From UBA5266 sp002411545 (GTDB lineage Bacteria > Bacteroidota > Bacteroidia > Bacteroidales > WCHB1-69): a DNA stretch of 8,694 nucleotides. The notes under the pieces were generated by a model. It did not search any database. It saw nothing but the letters and a program-made list of their open reading frames with translations, and was not told where the DNA came from. Location: assembly GCA_028693085.1 (NCBI GenBank), contig JAQUWC010000081.1, positions 1-8,694 on the forward strand, given 5' to 3'. Made by a program: the position numbers and the translations under genes. Below are positions 1-5,833 of this stretch, piece by piece. Positions within the stretch are counted from its first letter, which is position 1. Each line of letters begins with the position of its first letter.

Positions 1-853
1 TTGCTGCTCTATTTTTATAATATTCGCCCAATGCATAGCAAATATCTTCATAGCCTGCTTTTCCTTTATACGTGTTTTCTAAAGATGCTAATGCTTTCAG
101 ATATAATTCATCACGGTTTTCGAGCGTACTTTTTTCTTTCATATATTTTAAACGATACAAAGAAATATCTATCAAAGCCAAGCTATTGCCCGATTGCATA
201 TGGAATGCTGTCAGTTCCTGCATAATTTTTAAACTATTGTAAGAAAGCGAAAAACTATCGGGTGATGTTATCTTTAAACGGATAAAATTCTCATTATCGC
301 TTATATATTCCGGATTATTCAAATGAAAGGCTTCCATGGGTAGCGACATTGAATATCTATTTTCCAAGAAAAAAGTAAGTGCTTCATGGGCCAGCATATC
401 AAAAACCGTCGGTCGATAGGATACGGATTTATCGGCATCTTTTAACAGAACTTTATAATCTTCAATCGTTGTTTTTTGTAATAACTCTTTGTTTTCAATG
501 GATTTTAAATAATAAAAAGTTATTTGCTCGATTAAGGTTTGGATATCCCAAGTATTGAAATCGGAGGGGATGTTCTCCGTTATTTTTGTCCTTTGACTTA
601 TTCTATACTCGTTTTGATTCAAGAAAGCACTTAATAAATCCCCCATATAACTATACCATATGGATTGATTTACACCTTTCTGCGATTTTATCTGTTGATA
701 AATATATTGATAAGCGGTGTCGTAGAAATTATCTTCTCTGACTTGAACCTCCTCTTTCAAATACTTCAATATATCATGCATCTCTTTAGGGCTTTGTTGG
801 GCAAACGAAAACAGCGAAGCTGAGCATAGTAATATTAAACAAATCTTTTTCAT
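1..853 (-). CDS. Alpha-2-macroglobulin family protein, N-terminal part (runs off left edge)
   Basis: This frame is open from the ATG at 851-853 to the window edge, giving 284 codons without a stop. It begins with a Sec signal peptide, MKKICLILLCSASLFSFA, with likely cleavage after A18 before QQ. The cysteines at 5 and 10 do not sit in a convincing lipobox, so a lipoprotein is less likely. The mature part is mostly helical. It carries features I associate with the N-terminal region of the very large Bacteroidota alpha-2-macroglobulins: WYSYMGDLLSAF near residues 72-83, an N-R-T-like stretch with RTKITENIPSDF, and RPTVFDMLAHEALTFF at about 147-162. Family members are about 1,900 residues, so roughly 15% is visible; the macroglobulin, bait and possible thioester regions lie outside. 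Family role: periplasmic or surface-anchored protease trapping. The identification rests on remembered family resemblance, not on a catalytic motif. Confidence 0.75.
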   Translation of the reverse strand, partial: MKKICLILLCSASLFSFAQQSPKEMHDILKYLKEEVQVREDNFYDTAYQYIYQQIKSQKGVNQSIWYSYMGDLLSAFLNQNEYRISQRTKITENIPSDFNTWDIQTLIEQITFYYLKSIENKELLQKTTIEDYKVLLKDADKSVSYRPTVFDMLAHEALTFFLENRYSMSLPMEAFHLNNPEYISDNENFIRLKITSPDSFSLSYNSLKIMQELTAFHMQSGNSLALIDISLYRLKYMKEKSTLENRDELYLKALASLENTYKGKAGYEDICYALGEYYKNRAA

Positions 854-872
854 ATGCGATAAATTTAGAATG

Positions 873-880
873 CAAAAATA
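873..880 (-). promoter_or_regulatory. Bacteroidota-type -7 box upstream of the macroglobulin gene
   Basis: On the minus strand this reads TATTTTTG, a full match to the Bacteroidota consensus TAnnTTTG. It lies 19 bp upstream of the ATG at 851-853, implying a very short 5' leader. No clear TTG/TTTG -33 element is seen at the usual 19-21 bp spacing, so the call rests on the -7 box and its position only. Confidence 0.4.
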
Positions 881-947
881 ATCAAAAGCCAATAGAAATC
901 CATTTTTTACTCGGAAATTAACTTTTATTATTATTATTATTGTCCGA

Positions 948-1087
948 TAAATCCTAAAAAGGACACAAACGACACGAACGACAGAAATGCGACTGCTTGC
1001 GTTGGTGTCCTTAATGTCGTTTTTGTCCTTATTATTTTGCCCACAGATTTCCACAGATTAACACGGAATAAAAACAATTACGAATTA
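948..1087. repeat. Dispersed intergenic repeat, copy A
   Basis: This copy begins TAAATCCTAAAAAGGAC and runs through ACAGATTAACACGGAATA to an ACAATTACGAATTAC end. It matches copy B (1777-1914) in the same orientation with a few substitutions and a short gap. The first part is three 9-nt units, GACACAAAC, GACACGAAC and GACAGAAAT (962-988). The arm 959-983 is complementary to 1006-1030 at 21 of 25 positions with a 22-nt loop, so the left half can fold into a hairpin. The right half holds ACAGATT repeated at short spacing. I recall similar CAGATT/AACACGG and ACGAATTACGAATT strings in intergenic DNA of other Bacteroidota, but cannot confirm this here. Confidence 0.85.
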
Positions 1088-1332
1088 CAGCAGTCAGGGG
1101 GTGAATCCCAATCACCCCCTGACTTGATTCTATAAACACCGGTGAATTCACTGACTTTGTTTGCTAAAACAGGAAAGTAGGTATATCCCGTATTATCAGG
1201 TACTACATAGTATAATTTTTCTTCCGGATGTCCGGATTTCGATTTTTCAATTATTTTCGCTTTAATTCATATAACTACTTGATATTTAAAGCTTAAACGA
1301 TGTTTTTGTATATTATTGATATTGAAATACAT
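1078..1332 (-). pseudogene. Possible remnant of a small protein gene with an in-frame TGA
   Basis: On the minus strand the frame from 1266 down to the TAA at 1078-1080 translates to coherent protein-like sequence: KSGHPEEKLYYVVPDNTG, then YTYFPVLANKVSEFTGVYR, ending GGDWDSPPDCCNS. No ATG opens this segment. In the same frame a TGA at 1267-1269 separates it from an upstream stretch beginning MYFNINNIQKHR (ATG at 1330-1332). The simplest reading is a small gene inactivated by a stop, or cut off by insertion of the palindrome that begins at 1345. The perfect hairpin at 1092-1124 lies within the tail and encodes SGGDWDSPPD. A chance open frame cannot be excluded, and I do not recognise the family. 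Confidence 0.3.
1092..1124. repeat. Perfect 13-bp inverted repeat (hairpin)
   Basis: AGTCAGGGGGTGA at 1092-1104 is the exact reverse complement of 1112-1124, with a 7-nt spacer. The stem is GC-rich in an AT-rich setting and would be very stable in RNA or single-stranded DNA. No run of T follows directly on either strand, so it is not a standard terminator. Bases 1102-1118 recur exactly, inverted, at 1751-1767. Confidence 0.85.
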
Positions 1333-1344
1333 ACAAATATATTT

Positions 1345-1508
1345 ATGCGGCATAAGACCCCCTTGAAACAAGTTAGGTTCAAAAGAATACCGCCTTGGTT
1401 TGCTCTTGAACCAAGCTTGTTTCACGCGTGAACCAAGCTTGGTTGGAACTCCAACCAAGGCACTATTTTACGCAAGCAAGCTTGGTTCAAGGGGGGTGTA
1501 TGCCGCAT
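1345..1508. repeat. 164-bp imperfect palindrome, possible MITE/REP-like element
   Basis: The whole element is symmetric about a single point between 1426 and 1427. The outer arms 1345-1400 and 1453-1508 are both exactly 56 nt and complementary at about 42 of 56 positions without gaps. They start ATGCGGCATA with CCCCCTTGAA further in, and end GCCTTGGTT. The centre adds a perfect 12-bp palindrome (TTCACGCGTGAA, 1421-1432) flanked symmetrically by CAAGCTTG at 1412-1419 and 1434-1441. TGAACCAAGCTTG occurs at 1407-1419 and 1429-1441, and inverted at 1477-1489. The DNA could extrude as a long cruciform or be transcribed as a single large hairpin. No transposase gene and no obvious target duplication are visible. 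Confidence 0.8.
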
Positions 1509-1594
1509 GTTGTATAATACACTAAATAAGGTTATTAAGATTGTTTTTTCATGGTTAATTTGCAATTAGAATATTAAAAATGATATGAATTTAA

Positions 1595-1634
1595 TAAAAA
1601 AGAACCTGTAGAAGTCGGTACGCTACCGGTTCTT
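1595..1634 (-). terminator. Terminator-like hairpin with T-run, minus strand
   Basis: On the minus strand AAGAACC (1634-1628) pairs with GGTTCTT (1606-1600), and an inner GGTA/TACC pair with a 3-nt loop stacks next to it, leaving a 10-nt bulge. TTTTTT follows the stem. It could end transcripts reading through from the dikinase-like gene, which stops at 2051 with no nearer terminator, or belong to a non-coding transcript. The distance of more than 400 bp from any stop codon and the modest stem keep confidence low. Confidence 0.35.
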
Positions 1635-1650
1635 GGGAAAAAATGTTAAG

Positions 1651-1718
1651 GCGTTGTGTCGTCTTTAATGTCGTTTTGTCTTTTTCCGCCCACAGATTAA
1701 AACAATTAAGAATTAAGA
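1651..1718. repeat. Dispersed intergenic repeat, reduced copy C
   Basis: GCGTTGTGTCGTCTTTAATG followed by TCGTTTTGTC and CCGCCCACAGATT resembles the right half of copies A and B. The central CAGATTAACACGG part is missing, and the copy joins directly to AAAACAATTAAGAATTAAG. The left, 9-nt-unit half is absent. It lies in the same orientation as the other two copies. Confidence 0.65.
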
Positions 1719-1723
1719 ATGGG

Positions 1724-1767
1724 TTTTTCGTGCCGAAAAAGAAAGTAATCGGGGTGATTGGGATTCA
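1724..1767. repeat. Short hairpin plus inverted copy of the 1102-1118 core
   Basis: TTTTTCG (1724-1730) and CGAAAAA (1734-1740) form a perfect 7-bp stem with a 3-nt loop. Right after it, GGGGTGATTGGGATTCA (1751-1767) is the exact reverse complement of 1102-1118. On the plus strand the frame reads WVFRAEKESNRGDWDSFLY then stop, sharing the GDWDS tail seen in the minus-strand remnant at 1078-1332. This suggests two decayed copies of related sequence in opposite orientation. Confidence 0.6.
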
Positions 1768-1776
1768 TTTCTTTAC

Positions 1777-1914
1777 TAAATCCTAAAAAGGACACAAACG
1801 ACACGAACGACTGAAATGTGATTGCTTGCGTTGGTGTCCTTGATGTCGTTTTTGTCCTTTATCCGCCCTCAGATTTACTCAGATTAACACGGAATAAAAA
1901 CAATTAAAAATTAC
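1777..1914. repeat. Dispersed intergenic repeat, copy B
   Basis: This is the second near-complete copy of the repeat at 948-1087, in the same orientation. It has the 9-nt units GACACAAAC, GACACGAAC and GACTGAAAT at 1791-1817 and the fold-back GTGTCC..TGTCG..TGTCC arm. The right half reads CAGATTTACTCAGATTAAC and continues through CACGGAATAAAAACAATTA. Differences from copy A are scattered substitutions plus a short deletion after the right arm. Confidence 0.85.
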
Positions 1915-1956
1915 GAAAAGAATTATGAATATAGTAGCAAGTCAACGCATTGTAAA

Positions 1957-1984
1957 ACTGATGACTGAAAACTGATAACTGACA
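1957..1984. repeat. Two tandem 14-nt units
   Basis: ACTGATGACTGAAA (1957-1970) is followed directly by ACTGATAACTGACA (1971-1984); 12 of 14 positions agree. No function is apparent. Confidence 0.6.
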
Positions 1985-1990
1985 ACTTTT

Positions 1991-2018
1991 TTTAACCTCT
2001 GCGTTCTTTGCGGTTAAA
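1991..2018. repeat. Short inverted repeat around CTCTGCGTTCTTTGCGG
   Basis: TTTAACC (1991-1997) and GGTTAAA (2012-2018) are perfectly complementary with a 14-nt loop. The loop text TCTGCGTTCTTTGC resembles a string I recall from intergenic repeats in diverse bacteria, which I cannot verify here. It lies 33 bp beyond the stop of the dikinase-like gene. It is not followed by a T-run on the minus strand, so a terminator role is doubtful. Confidence 0.5.
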
Positions 2019-2050
2019 TAAGTCGAAAGACAAATTATGAAGTATAAAAA

Positions 2051-4495
2051 TTACCCTATCTGTTTACTAATCTTTAAGTAATCTTTTTCGTCAAGGATGC
2101 GCAATTCGCCGGTATTCCCATCCACCGAAAGGAAATCTCCCGTTTTGATGTGTTTGGTAGCAAAGGGTATATTGGCAATCAAAGGGAGTGAATATTCTCT
2201 GGCAACAACGGCACCATGCGATAAAGCGGAACCTACTTCGGTTACTAATCCGTTGATTAAACAATAATAAGGAGACCAGCCGATGTCGGTGAAAACGGAC
2301 ACCATAATTTCTCCTTTTTTTAATTGCTTGGCATCTTCAATGTTTTTAACAACCCGAGCTTTTCCAAAGGCAAGTCCTCTACTAACGGGAATTCCCTTAA
2401 ACACTTTGGTGTTAGGATTACTTGTCGATTCGTCGATGGGTTCGGGGCATCCTAAACTTACTTCCGCAAAGGTGTATTGTTTTTGTTCTTCCAATAAACG
2501 TCTTCTTATCAATGCTTTTTTATTTAAAGAAGTATCTTTTTCATTGATAAGTTTTCCTATTTCCTGGTGGGTTAAAAAGAAAATACAATCTTCGTCCGAT
2601 AAAAGATTTTGTTCGACCAAACGTGTGGCTAACAAACGATATTCTTTTTTAAATTTATCAATAACTTTAATAATCATCGATTTAGAAAATTCCCGGGCTT
2701 GCACACCGTAGCGGGCTTGATTAATAAGATATTTAACAACCAATGCTTTTACAGGATTATAACCGCTGAGCAATCCTTCCAAATGTATTCTCCATTGATA
2801 TTTTTGTGTTTCGGTTTCTTTGCCTCCGGTAGAAATAACCATTTTAAGATAATTGGCAAGCATTAATCGATCGTCTTCCCAGGATTTGCTTCGCATTTCT
2901 GCTTCGCGAATGGCGCGATGACCGTGACGTTCTAAAAAGTATTGATAGGCTTTGCGTGCTTTTTCTCCGCAATTATTCAAATACATTAATAATTCTTCGG
3001 CTGAGTAAGAAGTAACATCGGAGTTTTCTTTAATTAAAGCACGGGCAATTTCACGTAGGGAGCGTAGTATATCCACACTTTCAATCTCTTCGATATTTTC
3101 AAGTACGCCGGCTATCCTTGCTTTTAATTCTTCTTTATCTTTAAAATCTTTTTCCAACATAATGTGCAGTGCGCTACTCATGCTTCCGGAATAAGAGGAG
3201 GTGATATAATGATAATATAAAGACCAATGCATCTTATTCATCTTTTCTTCCAATTGAAGATATTGTTCTTCCATGGAGTGGGTTTCGTGAAAATGAAGTT
3301 TTTTAGCTATTTCACGTATTTTGATTTTTGCCGTATTCTTGGAAAGCAGCAAGAAAAGGTATTTAGTAAAATTCCTTATCTTTACGAATAAATTTGCATC
3401 GGGGATGTTGATATCGGGCATATCATGTAAAGGTTTACCGCAAATGGATAAATCGGCCCCTTGTTTGCCGGCAGCTAATAATTTTTTGCCTAAATAATAG
3501 ACGGAAGTTAAATTAATAAAGAGGTGATTTTTAATACTTACTATACATGACGTTTCGGGAATATCATCCATGGAAGGATGAACGCCGATATTAACAAACA
3601 TTCTACGCATTCCCCAGTCAATGCTATAAACGCTTGTTGAGAGACTCAGAGGGGTTACGGCTCCGGGAAGCATTTCACCCACATTACAACGGGTGATAAC
3701 TTGATTGTCGATGTCTAATTTACAATTAAATTCATCCACGGTCGGGGTATCATCGGTGGTGATGGGTCGGGCTTGCAACCAGCATAATTGTCCGTTGCTG
3801 TCGATAGCCCATTCGCAATCTATTTCAAAACCAAGACTTTGCTTGGCGTTGTTCATATTTTGACAAATAAGTTTTAATTCATTAGCATTTAATATATTCA
3901 AATTTTCGACTGCTTTTTCGAAAGCCTTAGTGTTATTTAATTCGGAAGATGAAACGCGAAATTGTTGGGCGGCAGTTGTTCCATTCACCAAATTTTCGCC
4001 CCACCCTTCGACTGCTTCCACTAAATAATGATAGGATTTACCCATAGGATCGCTACTGAAACCTACCCCTGCTTTTGTTGCGTTAATAAATTCCTGAACG
4101 ATAACCGTCATTTTTGAAGGCCTTGTATGCAAAAAAACACCGGCATAAGCTTGGGCGGTTTCATTTTGTAAGGATTGCATACAGTCTTTAATCGCTTTTT
4201 TAACAGCAGTTACGTCCTGAATATTTAAAAAGGAAGAAAATTGTCCGGCAAAAGAAAAATCTTTCCCGTCTTCGCCTTTTGCCGACGAACGAACAGCTAC
4301 GTTCGTAAAATGATTTTGGTCATAATATTCACCGGCTTTTTCTATATCTTCATCCGTTTGGATATCACATACGATAAATCCCCTTGGAACATGCAAACCT
4401 GCTTTGTGTAATAAATACAAACCTTTGGCTTTTCCACCTACTTCGGTCAACATTTCTTCCGGAATAGAAAATAAATCATATATTTGCATAAACAT
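2051..4495 (-). CDS. Rifampicin phosphotransferase-like / PEP synthase-like ATP-grasp and phosphohistidine enzyme
   Basis: The protein has 814 residues. The N-terminal ATP-grasp (PPDK_N-like) domain spans about 1-250, with GGKAKGLYLLHKAGLHVPRG at 20-39, AVRSSAKGED at 67-76, AGVGFSSDP at 142-150, EGWGENLVNG at 163-172 and EWAIDSNG..LQARPIT at 228-246. A middle region (about 260-690) contains RHGHRAIREAEMRSKSWEDD at 523-542, a pattern typical of rifampicin phosphotransferases and relatives. The C-terminal swivelling domain (about 700-810) has GSALSHGAVVAREYSLP at 755-771, with H760 as the expected phosphoryl-carrier histidine. The PEP/pyruvate TIM-barrel of true PEP synthase or pyruvate phosphate dikinase is absent, so it should not be called ppsA. 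The family chemistry is ATP to phosphohistidine to small-molecule acceptor, in the cytoplasm; the acceptor is unknown. It lies 15 bp downstream of the next gene, probably as one operon. A second in-frame ATG at 4487-4489 is an alternative start. Confidence 0.88.
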   Translation of the reverse strand: MFMQIYDLFSIPEEMLTEVGGKAKGLYLLHKAGLHVPRGFIVCDIQTDEDIEKAGEYYDQNHFTNVAVRSSAKGEDGKDFSFAGQFSSFLNIQDVTAVKKAIKDCMQSLQNETAQAYAGVFLHTRPSKMTVIVQEFINATKAGVGFSSDPMGKSYHYLVEAVEGWGENLVNGTTAAQQFRVSSSELNNTKAFEKAVENLNILNANELKLICQNMNNAKQSLGFEIDCEWAIDSNGQLCWLQARPITTDDTPTVDEFNCKLDIDNQVITRCNVGEMLPGAVTPLSLSTSVYSIDWGMRRMFVNIGVHPSMDDIPETSCIVSIKNHLFINLTSVYYLGKKLLAAGKQGADLSICGKPLHDMPDINIPDANLFVKIRNFTKYLFLLLSKNTAKIKIREIAKKLHFHETHSMEEQYLQLEEKMNKMHWSLYYHYITSSYSGSMSSALHIMLEKDFKDKEELKARIAGVLENIEEIESVDILRSLREIARALIKENSDVTSYSAEELLMYLNNCGEKARKAYQYFLERHGHRAIREAEMRSKSWEDDRLMLANYLKMVISTGGKETETQKYQWRIHLEGLLSGYNPVKALVVKYLINQARYGVQAREFSKSMIIKVIDKFKKEYRLLATRLVEQNLLSDEDCIFFLTHQEIGKLINEKDTSLNKKALIRRRLLEEQKQYTFAEVSLGCPEPIDESTSNPNTKVFKGIPVSRGLAFGKARVVKNIEDAKQLKKGEIMVSVFTDIGWSPYYCLINGLVTEVGSALSHGAVVAREYSLPLIANIPFATKHIKTGDFLSVDGNTGELRILDEKDYLKISKQIG

Positions 4496-4510
4496 TTTAT
4501 TTAATAGTCA

Positions 4511-5545
4511 TTATTTATTATTGCGGTACCATCTGCTATTGTCTTTATTGAAACCGAATTCAATAATACCTCTTGCTTTTTCACCATTAATGGTAAAGCT
4601 ACCCATTCCCTCACGCAGTATGTATTGCCCATTAGCAAAGGAATACACTACTTCGGCATCTCTTTCAACAGTGATTTGCAGTAATTCGCCCGTTTTGAGT
4701 TTGGCTTGCAGTATGAAATGATCAGCTCCTTTGCCATTGTTGATGACATCATTTGAGGTATGGAAATGGATGACATCAAACACTTTTCCATTTCGATTAA
4801 AATTGCCGACGGCTATACCGCTTAAAGCGGGATAAGAAACGGTACTGATATTTAATGCATCGCCATTTTCAGTCAAAGCCATTAACCACATATGTTTGTC
4901 CATATAATTCCAATCTCTTTTACCGAAGGAATGATCGCGCAGGGCATACAAGTCAATTTGTTTTTGTATTTGATTAATGTTTAAATTACCTGTGAGTTTT
5001 CCTGCTTGTTCATAATGGGTTTGATTGTTTTTTTGTATTTCTTGAAAAAAAGCTTTATTCCATTTTTCACGGGCAATGGCCGAAGCCATGGGTTCGGGAT
5101 CGGCATGATAAAAAAAGTCGAAAATGGGAGCCGTAGCTTCAAAAACACCCTCGAAACAAGCTTGCACACGGATTTCTTTGTTTGTTAAGGATTGCATTTC
5201 ACCTCTAAAAATGATTTTCCATTTCTTTTCAACTTCAATGCATTCCACATGTAAAGGCGATGCTTCGATAGGACATAATTCTGTAGGACAGGAAAGAAAG
5301 AAATCATTGTCGCGATAGGCAAACCAGATCTCACTTTGTTTATCTCCTCTTAATCCGAGACGAATAAATAAGCTCTGACCTTCGATGTTATGAGCAGAAA
5401 AATAATAGCTGTTGTTGATGTCGTTATCGGCATCAGCAGGAAGCTGATATGTTTCGACCAATACGGGATCGAATCCTTGTGCTTTTTTCCTTTTTTTTAG
5501 TATGTTTCGTATAATTGTTTTTTTTATTTGGTATATAAATTGCAT
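4511..5545 (-). CDS. Conserved protein with lipocalin-like (CrtC/AttH-like) appearance, partner of the dikinase-like enzyme
   Basis: This 344-residue protein has no signal peptide or membrane helix; the N-terminus is very basic (KKTIIRNILKKRKK). From about residue 45 onward alternating beta-strands predominate. The key stretch is HYEQAGKLTGNLNI (177-190) followed by LYALRDHSFGKRDWNYMD (199-216), then another beta-rich half ending GEKARGIIEFGF (321-332). A 'tG.v.i ... RDHSfG.RDW ... G..E.G' layout is what I remember for two-barrel lipocalin-like proteins related to carotenoid hydratase CrtC and AttH. Such proteins bind or modify hydrophobic compounds. It is the first gene of a two-gene unit, 15 bp ahead of the dikinase-like gene. 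I recall animal proteins labelled PEP synthase in which a similar RDW-containing region is fused to this enzyme type, which would support joint function; this needs a database search. Specific activity is unknown. Confidence 0.75.
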   Translation of the reverse strand: MQFIYQIKKTIIRNILKKRKKAQGFDPVLVETYQLPADADNDINNSYYFSAHNIEGQSLFIRLGLRGDKQSEIWFAYRDNDFFLSCPTELCPIEASPLHVECIEVEKKWKIIFRGEMQSLTNKEIRVQACFEGVFEATAPIFDFFYHADPEPMASAIAREKWNKAFFQEIQKNNQTHYEQAGKLTGNLNINQIQKQIDLYALRDHSFGKRDWNYMDKHMWLMALTENGDALNISTVSYPALSGIAVGNFNRNGKVFDVIHFHTSNDVINNGKGADHFILQAKLKTGELLQITVERDAEVVYSFANGQYILREGMGSFTINGEKARGIIEFGFNKDNSRWYRNNK

Positions 5546-5623
5546 AAACTTCTGGTTAATTTTGTGTTATTACAGTCCTTTTTCAAAAAAAATTAAACTA
5601 ATTTAGTCGTTTTTTGACGAGCG

Positions 5624-5631
5624 CAAAAGTA
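5624..5631 (-). promoter_or_regulatory. Candidate -7 box for the two-gene lipocalin-like/dikinase-like unit
   Basis: The minus strand reads TACTTTTG, matching TAnnTTTG. The distance to the ATG at 5543-5545 is 78 bp, and the box lies after the eno terminator, as expected for an independent promoter. No good -33 element is found at standard spacing. Another TATTTTTG at 5799-5806 matches too, but lies before the terminator and is less likely to serve this gene. Confidence 0.35.
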
Positions 5632-5739
5632 CATCAATTTTTTGAAATACAGTGAAAACACCTAATATTTTTTATCAAACACATATGCAATTCTCTTATT
5701 TTATAAACATTATAAAGTGCAATGGCATCTTCCTGTTAC

Positions 5740-5782
5740 AAAAAAAATCAAATGCCATTAATTTTAACTTCTAATGACATTT
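5740..5782 (-). terminator. eno: Intrinsic terminator of enolase
   Basis: Read on the minus strand, AAATGTCATTA (5782-5772) pairs over 11 bp with TAATGGCATTT (5760-5750), with one U.G wobble and an 11-nt loop. The stem is followed by GA and then eight T residues (5747-5740). It starts 51 bp after the eno stop codon. A third arm, ATGCCATT (5728-5721), could also pair with the second arm, but only after the T-run has been transcribed. Confidence 0.8.
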
Positions 5783-5833
5783 GAAATTATATTTAAAACA
5801 AAAATACTGTGAAGTTTAGTAGGCTATTTGTTT

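Larger units (their letters stand above)
854..2050. other. Repeat-rich intergenic region without an intact gene
   Basis: About 1.2 kb separates the macroglobulin start from the end of the dikinase-like gene. I find no convincing intact gene here. The stretch holds a long palindrome (1345-1508), three copies of one repeat (948-1087, 1651-1718, 1777-1914), a perfect hairpin (1092-1124) whose core recurs inverted at 1751-1767, and a terminator-like hairpin (1595-1634). It also holds short repeats at 1957-1984 and 1991-2018 and a possible decayed reading frame (1078-1332). Segments 881-947, 1509-1594 and 1915-1956 are AT-rich with nothing recognisable. No transposase, integrase or tRNA was seen. 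Confidence 0.8.

Noticed and set aside
1..225. Plus-strand frame at the left edge
   Set aside because: It is the complement of the well-supported macroglobulin reading frame; its hydrophobic translation reflects AT-rich antisense sequence.
1102..1118. Core TGAATCCCAATCACCCC as the 3' end of a tRNA gene or an att site
   Set aside because: It loosely resembles a T-arm/acceptor end, but no matching 5' acceptor, D-arm or anticodon arm lies upstream at either copy, and no integrase is present.
1267..1458. 63-codon minus-strand frame starting MVGVPTKLGSRVKQ as an intact gene
   Set aside because: More than half of it is the translated inner part of the 164-bp palindrome, and it has no promoter or recognisable domain. 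Only its last 21 codons might belong to the decayed frame described at 1078-1332.
1509..1523. TATAAT-like sequence after the palindrome as a promoter
   Set aside because: Bacteroidota primary promoters use TAnnTTTG rather than TATAAT, no -35 partner fits, and no gene follows on the plus strand.
948..1914. CRISPR array
   Set aside because: The repeats are too few, too long, unequal in spacing and themselves palindromic; there are no regular unique spacers and no cas genes.
2283..2711. 142-codon plus-strand frame, and similar frames at 4404-4721, 7168-7395 and 7528-7761
   Set aside because: All lie antisense within conserved genes (dikinase-like enzyme, lipocalin-like protein, Usp) and show no independent domain or start signal.
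2051..4495. True phosphoenolpyruvate synthase (ppsA) or pyruvate phosphate dikinase
   Set aside because: The C-terminal PEP/pyruvate-binding barrel is missing and the phosphohistidine domain is at the very C-terminus, as in rifampicin-phosphotransferase-like enzymes.
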